A DNA stretch of 64,000 bases from CAZICM01 sp964537685 (GCA_964537685.1 CAZICM010000031.1:1-64000); one strand, 5' to 3'; shown: positions 17,911 through 27,271, counted from the first letter of the stretch. Program-made: numbers and translations. Notes: generated from the sequence alone by a model not told the origin.

Positions 17911-17973
17911 GGCCCGCGCATCCTAACAAAGCCTTTTTGGCGAGGGCAAGTATTTTTGTATTGCTCTTTTTTA

Positions 17974-18001
17974 GAGCCTATTATTTTTTATCAATAGGCT
18001 C
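17974..18001. promoter_or_regulatory. Hairpin in a divergent promoter region
   Basis: GAGCCTATT and AATAGGCTC form a perfect 9-base inverted repeat around a T-rich 10-base loop. It lies between two divergently transcribed genes (start at 17910 on the minus strand, start at 18072 on the plus strand). A terminator would have no transcript to end here, so an operator or a leader hairpin of the 18072 gene is more likely. The surrounding 100 bases are AT-rich compared with the flanking genes, as expected for promoters. Confidence 0.4.
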
Positions 18002-18071
18002 GATTCTTTGAGCGGACTCCCCTAATCTAGGCGGCCATGCTTATGGCACGGCACGATTTTTGGAGGAAGCG

Positions 18072-19265
18072 ATGATAAAACAAGCACGGTTTGGGATGTA
18101 TTCAACGAGTATTGCGGCGGCGCTGCTTTTACAATTAATGTCCTGCACGAGCGAAACCATTTCACCTGCGGGCACATCGAGTTCATCGGGTGGAACGGGT
18201 TCGTCCAGCGGAAATCCAAATGTGGAGCCCGCCGATATCACAGGCTGCGCGCCTGAGATTAAGCTTTATGAAAACCCGGCCGATCCATCGATGGATGGAG
18301 CTCATCCGGCGGGTGTTAAAACGATCGCCGTGGATGGCTTGACAACAGAAGTCTGGTATCCGGCGCCCTGGGGAAGCGCCGAGGGCAAAGAGCCTGAAAC
18401 CTACGATTTAAGGCTATGGCTGCCGGCTTCAGAACAAGCCAAAATCCCCGATGCCGACAATCCATGGCAAGTCTCCAAGAGCTATCGGGATTTACCGATG
18501 GATGAAGCGCACGGCCCTTATCCGGTGGTGATATTCCTGCATGGGACGGCAGGATTTAGGACCCAATCGCTGGGTCATATCGAGCATTGGGCGAGCCGGG
18601 GATTTGTGGTGCTTGCGGCGGACTATCCGGGCTTGTATTTGGCCGATGCGCTGGAGTTTAAGTTTATGTCCAATGTACCCGCGGACACGCAGAAGATTGT
18701 GGATGCGCTCAAGGTATTTAGCGGTGATTTGGCCTTTTTAAAAGACCGGGTGGATCTTTCGCGTCTGGCTTTGGTGGGACATAGCGCGGGAGGCAATGGG
18801 CTTCAGAGTTTTGGAGACGCGGCGAGGGTGTTGATTCCGCTGGCGGCCGCGGGGGCCGATCCTGGGATGACGCTGGAGAGCACGCTGATTATGGGTGGGA
18901 TGATCGATAACGTGGTGAATTACAACAACCAGCTTTCGGGTTATGATTTAACGCCGCCGAAGAAGAGGCTGGTGGGTATTAGCAAAGGGGCGCATCTATT
19001 TCCGACCGAGCTATGCTGGCTTGTCAATTCGAGCGGGAAGAATATTGTTGAAGTCGCCAAGCAGTACAATGTTAAAAACGCGAATCTGGCAAGCGGGCTC
19101 TTTGATTGTCCCAACGATCAATTGGGGCAAGCCGAGGCGAAGGCGCTGGTCAACTATTCGACATCGGCGGTTTTGGAGGAGACCTTGCATTGCACACAGG
19201 GGGATATGTTTAAAGATATCAAAACCAAATTCCCTTCGGTGGGTGAATACAAGGAACAGTTGTAG
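18072..19265 (+). CDS. Alpha/beta-hydrolase lipoprotein
   Basis: About 397 residues. Lipoprotein signal with a lipobox ending LMSC, then a Ser/Gly/Thr linker (SSSSGGTGSSSG). The catalytic domain has the oxyanion-side HGTAG, a GFVVLAADYPGLY strand, and the nucleophile elbow GHSAGG. This fits the dienelactone-hydrolase/PET-hydrolase-like group of secreted esterases. A C-terminal part with several Cys probably forms disulfides. The substrate is not predictable. ATG 18072 is preferred over an upstream TTG because GGAGGAAG sits just before it. It is probably displayed at the cell surface or in the periplasm. Confidence 0.8.
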   Translation: MIKQARFGMYSTSIAAALLLQLMSCTSETISPAGTSSSSGGTGSSSGNPNVEPADITGCAPEIKLYENPADPSMDGAHPAGVKTIAVDGLTTEVWYPAPWGSAEGKEPETYDLRLWLPASEQAKIPDADNPWQVSKSYRDLPMDEAHGPYPVVIFLHGTAGFRTQSLGHIEHWASRGFVVLAADYPGLYLADALEFKFMSNVPADTQKIVDALKVFSGDLAFLKDRVDLSRLALVGHSAGGNGLQSFGDAARVLIPLAAAGADPGMTLESTLIMGGMIDNVVNYNNQLSGYDLTPPKKRLVGISKGAHLFPTELCWLVNSSGKNIVEVAKQYNVKNANLASGLFDCPNDQLGQAEAKALVNYSTSAVLEETLHCTQGDMFKDIKTKFPSVGEYKEQL

Positions 19266-19336
19266 CTATGATAGATGGCTGATGCAGAGAAAAAAAACGA
19301 TTGCCATATGAAAAAAGCTTGGGCAAGATGCGCGGC

Positions 19337-19921
19337 ATGTCAAAGCTCACGCTCAAACTACAGAATTTAAACACCGGCGACACCTATTTTCACGAACTTT
19401 CGGGCGAGGAAGCGGCGCTTGAATTTTTAGCGCAGCGGCCGCGTTTTGTGGACGTGCTTGGGGTTGTATTTGAGGGATTGACGCCTGATCAGAACAACCG
19501 GTTGAAGGCGGCGATGCGTCCATTGGACGAGGCCGAGCAGGCGGCGGAGAAGCGGTTGGTGGAGGCGAAGGAGGCGGCGCGTGCGGCGGCGGAGGCGGCG
19601 CGGGACAAGGAGGCGTTGATATCGATGCAAGCGCATCAAGCGGCGATGAAGAAGCTTGGTCCGAATGAGCCGATGGAGATACGGTATCGGTATGATACGG
19701 GTATAACGCCTGTTGATCCGGCGGATACGCGGGAGTTGTCGGAGGAGCTTAAGGGGATGATAATGGCCTGGGTTTCGGAGCGGAATGAGTGGGTGGAGAG
19801 CCGGAATCAGGTGGTGGGAGAGGCGAAGTTGACGGTATATCCTGGGGAGTTGCCGAGGGCTGGGATGGAGCGGGTGCAGGGGGGTTCGTTTGTGCCTGTG
19901 GCCGCTCCGAAGAAGGACTGA
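19337..19921 (+). CDS. Coiled-coil-containing protein of unknown function
   Basis: About 194 residues. An N-terminal beta-rich segment (KLTLKLQNLNTGDTYFHEL) is followed by a charged Ala/Glu/Arg coiled coil (roughly 65-105) and a C-terminal mixed region containing GEAKLTVYPGELPRAG. No signal peptide and no family recognised. ATG 19337 is chosen over 19301 because the longer version adds a basic stretch without conservation. The large palindrome at 19921 begins exactly at the stop codon, so the transcript ends in a very stable stem-loop. Confidence 0.55.
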   Translation: MSKLTLKLQNLNTGDTYFHELSGEEAALEFLAQRPRFVDVLGVVFEGLTPDQNNRLKAAMRPLDEAEQAAEKRLVEAKEAARAAAEAARDKEALISMQAHQAAMKKLGPNEPMEIRYRYDTGITPVDPADTRELSEELKGMIMAWVSERNEWVESRNQVVGEAKLTVYPGELPRAGMERVQGGSFVPVAAPKKD

Positions 19922-20046
19922 GAGGGCATCTACAGGGCTACTGCGCACCTCAAATCGTCGGTCGCCCTCCGTCACCGTACAATGTACGGCTCCGTCGGGC
20001 TTCCTAGCTTTGAGGCGCTCGTTACGCCCTGTAGGATGCCCTCTGG
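19921..20046. repeat. Large imperfect palindrome (about 126 bases)
   Basis: The arms pair in three blocks: an outer stem of AGAGGGCATC and TACAGGGC with matching GCCCTGTA and GATGCCCTCT (one bulged base), a middle block GCGC.CTCAAA against TTTGAGGCGC, and an apical hairpin CCGTAC-AAT-GTACGG. It follows directly on the stop codon of the 19337 gene. It could be a MITE-like element, a strong 3' RNA structure, or both. No target-site duplication or transposase is visible, and it lacks the core sites of an integron attC. Confidence 0.65.
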
Positions 20047-20345
20047 AGGGGTCGGGGATGTAAAGGGAGGGGTCGGGGAGGTCGAGGAGGATGTGGGGGG
20101 ATCTCGAGGGGTAGGTCGGGGAGGTCGAGGGGTAGGTCGGGGAGGTCGAGGAGGATGTGGGGGGATCTCGAGGGGTAGGTTGCGGAGGTCGAGGGAGGGG
20201 TCGGGGAGGTTGAGGAGGATGTGGGGGGATCTATTCCGAGAGGTCGAAGATGTTGAGGAGGAGGTGGGGGCACCTCGAGGGGTAGGCCGCGGGATGTTGT
20301 GCTGGAGGTCGGGGAGGTTGAGGAGGAGATGGGGGCACCTTGTGG
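20047..20345. repeat. G-rich minisatellite, about 64-base period, with G-quadruplex motif
   Basis: The block AGGAGGATGTGGGGGGATCT occurs at 20085, 20149 and 20213, exactly 64 bases apart. Degenerate copies start at 20256 and 20321. The units are built from a shorter GGTCGGGGAGG/GAGGGGTAGG motif. Between 20095 and 20142 there are runs of four or more G separated by loops of 6-7 bases, which fits a G-quadruplex. A frame crosses it, but its translation is a meaningless Gly/Arg/Val repeat and a period of 64 is not a multiple of three, so it is treated as non-coding. Confidence 0.75.
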
Positions 20346-20366
20346 TGGAGGTCGGCGACCTTGATC

Positions 20367-22520
20367 TTAAGGAAGGGTGACAACAGGTATCTCTTCGCTC
20401 ATTGAACGGATCGTGCCGAGATCATCCCTCGCCATCCATTCGAGGATGGCTTTGTTTACCGGACCCATGAAGGGAATATTGACGACCTTAAATGTGGTAC
20501 CCTGCATGGCGTGAATGTTTGTGGAATTTGGAAAGGTAAAGATTTGTTCGGGGCCCGTTTCAGGCTGAATACGAAGCGTCATCTTATAGAGTGTGTCAGG
20601 CAGTGTGGATTTTACATTCACAAACAGCTCCGACGTTTTTGCCGGGTCATTTGGATGGGTGCCGAGCGCGCATACACCACAGCCCGAGGGAAGGGGAGCG
20701 GGGCCATATGCACCACCTATGCCACACGCCTGCTCGGAAGGAGCAATATCGATAGCATTTGCATCGAAGGAAGTGATATCGGGGTTCGCTTCAAAAATAG
20801 AAACGATTGCGTCCTGTAAACTGGGGATAGGATCAGGTGGTGGAAGGGTGCCGCCGCAGGGATCGGGGATATTGCATCCCAATTCAACACTTTGTTCGCA
20901 GGCAGCTCCAAGCGCTTGGCACAGGGAAACGCGATTTGGGTGCGTGCCTTCTTGTCCCGGAACAGTCACGGCAACATCGGGCAGAGGCACGCCCGAATCT
21001 GTTAGAATCTCAACGACCTGGGACGCGGATAAGTGAGGGTTCACTGCCCATATCCACGCGGTTGCCGCTGCGGACGGTAATGTGGCCATGGATGTGCCTG
21101 TCATGGGTCCGCTTAGTGCATCACCCTCTCCGCCCGCACCAAAGGCGCCCAGGGCCACCAGCTTGGGCAGGCCGCCTTCACGGGTACCAGCAATCGGCTT
21201 GTCGTTCTCATCGACGGCGCCCACAGCGGTGACCAAGGTTGTGTTGTCGATAGGGTAAAGCTCTGTATATGATTCTTGGTTGGGGCCAACAAGCAGCTTA
21301 CCAAGGTAGCCCTCACCCTCAAATTCAGCACATTCCTCCGCGCTTACGGACTGGGCGGCCAGAGCCGCCGGACACATTAATCCTGTGGTGCCATCCGCGC
21401 ATTCTGGGCCTTCTCCCGAAGCATTTCCCGCGGCTGCAAAGGTAAGGGCTCCGTTACAGGCGGCATGTTTAAGGGTTAGGTAGACGAGACTTTTTGAGAC
21501 AGATGTTGACATGTCTCCACAGGAATTGGCTTGTAGGTTGTCGGGCAGGCGTCCCGCGCTCAGGTTGATGATTAAGCGCTTTGGGGCGTTTGCAAAGTCG
21601 TCCTCCAGGTCTTTTCGCCAATCACCCACTGCCTTGCAGATGGCCTTGGCCATATGGCCTTCGCTGGCCCAGTGGCCGCCATAGGTTTCATCGATCTCCT
21701 CCTCCGTGATAACAGGTAGGCCAAGGTAAGGCCGTATATCGGCGACATCCACATCGGTTTCTGCCGACCTGGTCATGGCTTTGATGGTGCTTGTTACGAC
21801 GTAGCCATGGGGATTGGTGGCGTTTGCGGGATCATCAATCGTGGTGGGTAGGGTGTCAATCACGGCGATGCGTGTGTTGGCCGAAAGTGGCGGCGGATTT
21901 AGGGGATCGAGGCGTACCATGCCGACCAATGAAAGGAACTTGGCGGCCATGGCATGCAGAACGGCTTTTATATTCTCGTCCGTCACGGATTGCGGTGCAT
22001 ACACCAGGCAGTCTTCCTCGAGCTCGATACTGGTTCCTGAGTCGTTTTTGAGGGAGTTGATATGGTCTTTTAGTTGGTTCAGGTTCAATTGTCCGTCGCT
22101 ACCCAGCCATGAAATTTGGCAGTAATTCGACAGTTCCCCTGGCATTGGCGCGCTGCCTGGACATAGGGCTTCGGATACCCATGTGCCCACGGAAAATTGG
22201 CTACAATCGGCGGGGCCTTCGGTTTTCACCACCCAAAACTTGCCGGGGCAACCTGGAACATATTCGGCATCCGCCCCTGCATCCGCATCTGAATTTGCTG
22301 CATCTGAATTGGAATTGGTGTTACCCGCGGCGGACTCGCTCGGACTTGGTTCAGAACTTTCACATGCCATCATGGCGCTAAGCGGCAGCATCATCAGAAA
22401 AACAGCGAACAATACAGCCCGCAGCAGCCTAGGCTTAGCCCAAATATCAAAAGCTCGCCGGCTGGGACTTGAAGAAGGACATTTGCTTGTACACCTTGGG
22501 GAATGCGCGTGAAGGCTCAT
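20367..22520 (-). CDS. Subtilisin-like (S8) serine protease, predicted lipoprotein
   Basis: About 717 residues. A long n-region with a SRRAF pair is followed by a hydrophobic stretch and a lipobox ending SAMMAC. An acidic/Asn/Ser linker comes next. The protease domain shows the Asp motif RIAVIDT, a His in NPHGYVV, a substrate-strand region LIINLSAGR, the oxyanion Asn in FAAAGNASG and the Ser motif GTSMATLPSAAATAW, so the S8 triad appears complete. The spacing between Asp and His is short and divergent from secreted subtilisins. About 200 residues of Cys-containing beta-rich domain follow. ATG 22520 is chosen because GGAG lies 6 bases before it. It lies 180 bases downstream of the CHAT gene on the same strand and may belong to the same regulon. 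Confidence 0.85.
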   Translation of the reverse strand: MSLHAHSPRCTSKCPSSSPSRRAFDIWAKPRLLRAVLFAVFLMMLPLSAMMACESSEPSPSESAAGNTNSNSDAANSDADAGADAEYVPGCPGKFWVVKTEGPADCSQFSVGTWVSEALCPGSAPMPGELSNYCQISWLGSDGQLNLNQLKDHINSLKNDSGTSIELEEDCLVYAPQSVTDENIKAVLHAMAAKFLSLVGMVRLDPLNPPPLSANTRIAVIDTLPTTIDDPANATNPHGYVVTSTIKAMTRSAETDVDVADIRPYLGLPVITEEEIDETYGGHWASEGHMAKAICKAVGDWRKDLEDDFANAPKRLIINLSAGRLPDNLQANSCGDMSTSVSKSLVYLTLKHAACNGALTFAAAGNASGEGPECADGTTGLMCPAALAAQSVSAEECAEFEGEGYLGKLLVGPNQESYTELYPIDNTTLVTAVGAVDENDKPIAGTREGGLPKLVALGAFGAGGEGDALSGPMTGTSMATLPSAAATAWIWAVNPHLSASQVVEILTDSGVPLPDVAVTVPGQEGTHPNRVSLCQALGAACEQSVELGCNIPDPCGGTLPPPDPIPSLQDAIVSIFEANPDITSFDANAIDIAPSEQACGIGGAYGPAPLPSGCGVCALGTHPNDPAKTSELFVNVKSTLPDTLYKMTLRIQPETGPEQIFTFPNSTNIHAMQGTTFKVVNIPFMGPVNKAILEWMARDDLGTIRSMSEEIPVVTLP

Positions 22521-22700
22521 GGACAGCTCCATCGATCGGTATGGGCGGCCCGGGCCTAGAGGAACTGCTCATGCCAAAGGAAGTGCATGACCAGTTCGTC
22601 CGGGCGGACATCGCTCTCTTCCCGCTATTGTATGTCACGAGCGCAAATCTGATCGCGTTAGGACGATTTTTGTTTTCTTTGGCATGCCAATGAACGTGCA

Positions 22701-25700
22701 CTATGGGACGTATACCCGAAATGCTCCCCAATCCACACGAGGGAGACGCTCCCACATCGAGGATTGAGCCTTCTGAAAGGCCATGGGTAGGTCCGAATAG
22801 AGGAGCTCGGCATTTGAGCCATAGAGATCCGTCATCAGTTCCAGCGTTCGCTGATCGCTGATATTTCGGCTGGCCACCACAACCACCTTCGCTCCGGCCG
22901 CAATAAAGGCTTGAGGAAGGCCAACTTCCTCAACAATAGAGGAAGGAGCCCGCCGCTGGTTTTTGTTGACGGCGCTTTTGCAAGCCGAAAGTATGACATT
23001 GGGGGGGACATGTTTTAAGGTGAGCGTATCGGGAACGCCAAAACTGGACCCTCCAGCGAAGAGGAGCTTTGAGTAGGACTCCCCGGGTTCAATGGCGCCA
23101 TGGCCGGCAAAATGAAAGAAGAGCACATCCTCCATGGCCAGCGTGCCGGCGACGCGCGAGGGAAAAGCTTGATCGCCGTCCCAGCGAATGACGTTTTGGC
23201 CCAGTTGTTTTTGGAGGGTATCTGAGACAAGGGTGGCTTCGTTGTTCACATATTGCAGGTCGTTGTATCCTGTGGGATTGACGACCAACAGGGCCTTTGC
23301 TCCCTTCGCCGGCTTGGAGGGAAGGGAAGGCTCAGTGCCTGTTGAATGCGGTAGATCCACTCCATAAGTAACGGGTAGGCGGGTGATCAGCGGTTTTTGC
23401 TCTTGGCCAAAGGGGAGGGAATGAATATCCACTTGTCCCATTGGACCGGCGGCGATAACACGGAGGCGCTTTGCTTTTTCGATGATGCCTTGGAAGGGTA
23501 AAAGAAGGCTCTTTGAGGCATTGGCCACAGCCTCGGATTGCCGGTTGGCATCGAGAGGCTGGGACCAAGCCAAGACATCTACGTCGTTGAGTTTGTGGAT
23601 TACAGTATCCTCGTTTGTAATTGCAAAGCCAAGCCACTGGATATTGGCCGATGGGGATGGTTGAAGCTTATCCGAAGGCAAGGGATAATAAAAGAGAATC
23701 AGTTCGCCGGGTGGGGGAGTAGAGGGGATTTCAGATTTAAGATCCCGGCGCGGTCCGAGCAGGGCATACGCTTGAGCAAGCGTGTCGGCGGCTTTCTTTT
23801 TCAGTGCATCGCTGGGTTTTTCACGGCGCTCATGCAATGCTTCGATGTCGGCTTTGGCTTTACGGTAGGCTGCGATATGGGTCTCCCATTCCTTTTGGCT
23901 TTGCTCGTCCAACTGCTCAAAGCGCTGGATGATCTGGAGCGTTGCTATCATTCGCGCCCGGCCTCGTCTTGCGGCATCGGCGGCTTTTCGGAGCAAGACA
24001 CGAGCCTTTTCGGCATTGCGTTCGGCTTCCGCGCGCCTAAGTAAAAATGCGACGCGCGCATGCGTGCTTTGCTCGTTTCTATCGAAGAAGGAGACCCCAT
24101 CGTTTACGGAGCGTTCATTGGGCAGTAAAATGCTCCTCGAATCCAAGAGGTCTTCCGCCTGATTGTAGGCTGTTTCTGCATCGCCGTATCGTTTTAGAGC
24201 TTCCAAAGCCGCGGCGCGCACTAGATAAAGCTCCACGCGCCCGTCATCCAGTGAGCTATCCTCCTCCAGTTTGTCGATGTCGTCCACCAAGCTCAAGGCT
24301 TGTTGGGCTTGGCCTTCGGCAAGGGTAAGCCTGCCATCGGTCAGTCCCCACCAAATCTGAAGGAAACGGCTGGGTTCGGTGTGTAGTTTCTTTGCTTCAT
24401 CCAGATGAGCGCGGGCCTGGCTAAATTGGCCCTGCTCGAGTTCGGTAATGGCCAAATTGGTCAGGGCGCTGGTCAATTCAAGCACTTTTTCGCCGCACGA
24501 CTTCCGATAGAGTTCCACCGCGGCTTGTAAATTGGCGGTGGATGCCTGTGGGTCGCGTTTACGCCCGATCCATCCGATCGATTGCAAGATGAGGGCTTTG
24601 GAACACGCATTGCGGTCGTCGGATAAGCCTTTCAAGTGCTCATGAAGCAGCGTGGTGGCCTCTTCGGATCGGCCCAGGGTATAGAGGGCATTGGCCCGCA
24701 GTTGGGCCGCATCCAAGATTTGGTTGCTCATGCCTAGGCGGGTGGAGTGTTGAATGCATTCGTCCGCTTCAAGGAGTGCCTCTCGGACGCGTCCTGTTTC
24801 CATATGCAAAGTAGCCCAGTAATGGGGAATCATTGCACCCAATTCAGGGGCATCTGGAGCCAGCGGCTCGGCATCCTCGAGGATAGAGCGAACATTGCTC
24901 AGCGTGGGGGCTGAAAAGATATTGGTATAAGCCAGAGCGAGCCGATCGGCAATTTCTTCTGAAACGAGTCCTGTTTCATGGTGGAGTTTGATGGATTGAT
25001 AAAACAGATCCGAGGCATTTGAAAACTGGCCCTGAGCGAGTTCAAGGCGTGCTGAGAGGGCGTGCGCGCGAGCCCGGATAATGGTTCGCGGATCTTGGTG
25101 CAGCGAGGCGCTGCGCGAGGCGGCTTCCTTGACTTTTCCTTCCCCTCGCAGGCGTTTGGCTTCATCCAGGGCGGGGTCGCCTTCAAGGGGGATGAGGGGC
25201 AAGTGAAACACGCTTTTTTGTGCGGGCATTGCTGTCGAGAGCGCCTCGATCAAAATCATGCGCGAGGCTTGTGAAACTTGAAGGGGAATGAGGGTGCCGT
25301 TGGAATGATCTTCTGCCTTTATATCGACAGGTTTATCGTCGAGCTTCAGTGTGAGTTGCACATCTTTCTTTGTCTTGATCCATAATCGCAATGCCCCCGA
25401 TGCAGGCAATTCGCACACTGGGCCTCTTCGCACGGCGGCGCAGCCGGCATGTTCCACCAGCAGCAAGGGCTCATCGCCCCGGCTCACCGCTTCGCCTTCC
25501 AGCCGGACCCGGATACGAAAGACTTGAATTCCTTCATTTGCCTTTGGATTTCGCTCTGCATCGAGCACCATGGCCGCATCGCCGGGAAGCGATTCGGGCG
25601 TTCCGAGCACGATAACCAAATCCCAATAACCTTCGGGAAGGCCGGCGAACAAGGCATCCCGTTTACCCGACAGCTCCACGGTTCCATTGGGATAGAAAGC

Positions 25701-26264
25701 GGGCGTAGGCACAGACCAGGGTTGAAGCATGCCACCTCGGCCTAGAAAAGCCCGAAGCGCTGGTTGTGCGGATATGTTGGCCGCCGGCTTGAGGGAAATG
25801 ACCAGTTTCTCCATTCGGCGCAGGGTTGGAATGGCATTGGGCTTAGGTTCGCGGTCATCGGCGGCGCCGGCTTCTACATGGGCGGTATACAGCGCGATTT
25901 TTGTTGGAGAAACAGGTGGTTTTGGCCACCAAAGGGCGAGGGCGGCCGCGGCGGCCGCAACGGATAAGGCAGCGATGCCCGTGCCCAGTCGTCTGAGCTT
26001 GGGTTTGGGGTGAGCGGGCGGGGGCGCATTTCCTTTTTCAAGGAGTTTGGTCTTTAGCTTGGCCTTCTCCAAATCGTCGAGCGGCCTAAAGATCTCGAAG
26101 GCCCGTTGAGCTTCCTCGGACCGTTCGGCCCAAGCCTTGAGCTGCTCGACTTCATGCTCTGGAAGCGTTCCCATCGCAAGTTGTTCCCAGCGGGGATCAT
26201 CGAGAACATCCTCATCGCTTGGATGGTCGTGGTTATCCTCATCGGGGCGGTTTAGGTTGTTCAC
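22701..26264 (-). CDS. CHAT-domain protease with anti-sigma-like N-terminus, membrane helix and TPR repeats
   Basis: 1187 residues. Residues 1-80 are acidic and helical (WEQLAMGTLPEHEVEQLKAW), placed like the cytoplasmic part of an anti-sigma factor, without a zinc-finger Cys/His set. A membrane helix lies at about 92-114, followed by a beta-rich domain to about residue 360 and then TPR-like helices to about 830. The C-terminal CHAT (caspase-like) domain has the catalytic His in FHFAGHG (about residue 1055) and Cys in ILSACKSA (about 1093). The GTG start overlaps the stop of the ECF sigma gene by 4 bases. CHAT proteases act in gasdermin- and CRISPR-linked cell-death systems and in many uncharacterised loci. 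Here, linkage to a sigma factor suggests signalling rather than a free nuclease-type defence role; that is inference. Confidence 0.88.
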   Translation of the reverse strand: MNNLNRPDEDNHDHPSDEDVLDDPRWEQLAMGTLPEHEVEQLKAWAERSEEAQRAFEIFRPLDDLEKAKLKTKLLEKGNAPPPAHPKPKLRRLGTGIAALSVAAAAAALALWWPKPPVSPTKIALYTAHVEAGAADDREPKPNAIPTLRRMEKLVISLKPAANISAQPALRAFLGRGGMLQPWSVPTPAFYPNGTVELSGKRDALFAGLPEGYWDLVIVLGTPESLPGDAAMVLDAERNPKANEGIQVFRIRVRLEGEAVSRGDEPLLLVEHAGCAAVRRGPVCELPASGALRLWIKTKKDVQLTLKLDDKPVDIKAEDHSNGTLIPLQVSQASRMILIEALSTAMPAQKSVFHLPLIPLEGDPALDEAKRLRGEGKVKEAASRSASLHQDPRTIIRARAHALSARLELAQGQFSNASDLFYQSIKLHHETGLVSEEIADRLALAYTNIFSAPTLSNVRSILEDAEPLAPDAPELGAMIPHYWATLHMETGRVREALLEADECIQHSTRLGMSNQILDAAQLRANALYTLGRSEEATTLLHEHLKGLSDDRNACSKALILQSIGWIGRKRDPQASTANLQAAVELYRKSCGEKVLELTSALTNLAITELEQGQFSQARAHLDEAKKLHTEPSRFLQIWWGLTDGRLTLAEGQAQQALSLVDDIDKLEEDSSLDDGRVELYLVRAAALEALKRYGDAETAYNQAEDLLDSRSILLPNERSVNDGVSFFDRNEQSTHARVAFLLRRAEAERNAEKARVLLRKAADAARRGRARMIATLQIIQRFEQLDEQSQKEWETHIAAYRKAKADIEALHERREKPSDALKKKAADTLAQAYALLGPRRDLKSEIPSTPPPGELILFYYPLPSDKLQPSPSANIQWLGFAITNEDTVIHKLNDVDVLAWSQPLDANRQSEAVANASKSLLLPFQGIIEKAKRLRVIAAGPMGQVDIHSLPFGQEQKPLITRLPVTYGVDLPHSTGTEPSLPSKPAKGAKALLVVNPTGYNDLQYVNNEATLVSDTLQKQLGQNVIRWDGDQAFPSRVAGTLAMEDVLFFHFAGHGAIEPGESYSKLLFAGGSSFGVPDTLTLKHVPPNVILSACKSAVNKNQRRAPSSIVEEVGLPQAFIAAGAKVVVVASRNISDQRTLELMTDLYGSNAELLYSDLPMAFQKAQSSMWERLPRVDWGAFRVYVP

Positions 26265-26959
26265 GGCTTGCTCCTCTTGATAGGTTTGGGGGGCACAGGT
26301 TCTGACAGGGAATCACGCAGGGCAAGAGCTTTTCGCTTGACGCGGGCCATAATATTCTCGACCTCTTTTATGTCGAGATTCATGGCTTGTGCAATGTCTT
26401 TGATAGGTTGGCGCTCGAATTTGACCGCTTCAAAGATATGAACATTGCGTTCGCCTTCGTCTTCAATCAACAGATTCCAAATTTTTGTTAACTCGTCGTA
26501 GGCAGCCAAAGCTCGTTCGGGGTTGTAGGCTGCTGCCACGGGCATCGACTCGGCATCCTCATCGAGGTTACCGTTGGGCGTGAGTTGGACGGTGCGGGCG
26601 CGGCGGGCAAGTTTTGTCAACTTGTACCTAACGATGTTGCGGGCGACGCCTCCCAAGTAAGCGCGCAGATCGCCTCGTTCGGGTTCCCAAGCGATGAGCA
26701 AGGCATGGTTGAGTTCTTCGCAAATGAGATAGACATCGTGCACCAGGTCATTGGTGTATTCGCGGGCGTTGCAATCCTTTCGGACATAGTAGCCGACAAA
26801 GTAACCGATTGATGCGCGGATGATATCAAGGAGAAAGAAAGCCACAACATTCTTGGCTTCCCGATCCCCCTGACAGTAAGCATCCAGAAGGATTCTCTGA
26901 GCGTCCACATCGCCGTGCCGGGCTTTGTCGACAAGTTCTTGATATTTTTTTCTTGGCAT
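26261..26959 (-). CDS. ECF-type RNA polymerase sigma factor
   Basis: About 232 residues. A region-2 segment contains TNDLVHDVYLICEELNHALL and GDLRAYLGGVARNIVRYKLT. Region 4 is the C-terminal helix-turn-helix ERQPIKDIAQAMNLDIKEVE followed by a basic helix RVKRKALALRD. Homology to ECF factors is good, and the length is slightly above the usual 180-200 because of an N-terminal extension. ATG 26959 is preferred over an upstream GTG by position. The last bases overlap the start of the CHAT/anti-sigma-like gene (GTGA), the usual arrangement of a sigma factor with its membrane regulator. Confidence 0.85.
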   Translation of the reverse strand: MPRKKYQELVDKARHGDVDAQRILLDAYCQGDREAKNVVAFFLLDIIRASIGYFVGYYVRKDCNAREYTNDLVHDVYLICEELNHALLIAWEPERGDLRAYLGGVARNIVRYKLTKLARRARTVQLTPNGNLDEDAESMPVAAAYNPERALAAYDELTKIWNLLIEDEGERNVHIFEAVKFERQPIKDIAQAMNLDIKEVENIMARVKRKALALRDSLSEPVPPKPIKRSKP

Positions 26960-27271
26960 GGCCGAACCCAAGAGGTCGATAGAATGGCGAGACCTTAATG
27001 GGGATATTGTCGGTGGTCAACAAAGTTGTGTTGAGAAAAAAAATGGTCAGAAGTTCGGGTATTGATGCATAAGAGGGGTGAGGGGCGGACTTGGGCCGCG
27101 AAAAAAAATGGGGGGGGCCGGATCAGAAATGCCGATCTGGTGACAATACGGATTGGGGGCAGTCACGGTTCTCGGGCAGAGGCGGGCGTGTTGGATGGCC
27201 GGTTTCTGTTGTTGGGAGGCGTGTGCCTTTGGAGCAGGGGTTTGGTGAAACGAAACAAGAGGATGATCCAA
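26960..27271. promoter_or_regulatory. Divergent intergenic region between sigma gene and lipoprotein gene
   Basis: 312 bases with no supported gene. A frame opens at 27062 upstream of the lipoprotein, but its first 70 residues are not a signal peptide. On the minus strand a TTGACC followed 17 bases later by TAAGGT could be a weak promoter for the sigma operon (the -10 matches only half of the consensus). A GAAAAAAAATGGGGGGG run near 27098 is a homopolymer tract. Confidence 0.3.

Noticed and set aside
19921..20046. Integron attC site
   Set aside because: The palindrome lacks the paired core sites (RYYYAAC and GTTRRRY) at its ends, and no integron integrase is visible.
19982..20380. 132-residue plus-strand frame across the G-rich repeat
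   Set aside because: Peptide is Gly/Arg/Val noise, and the 64-base period shifts frame.
22570..22686. CATGCCAAAG and CTTTGGCATG inverted repeat, about 97 bases apart
   Set aside because: It may be an operator pair for the S8 protease gene, but ten-base matches at that distance can arise by chance.
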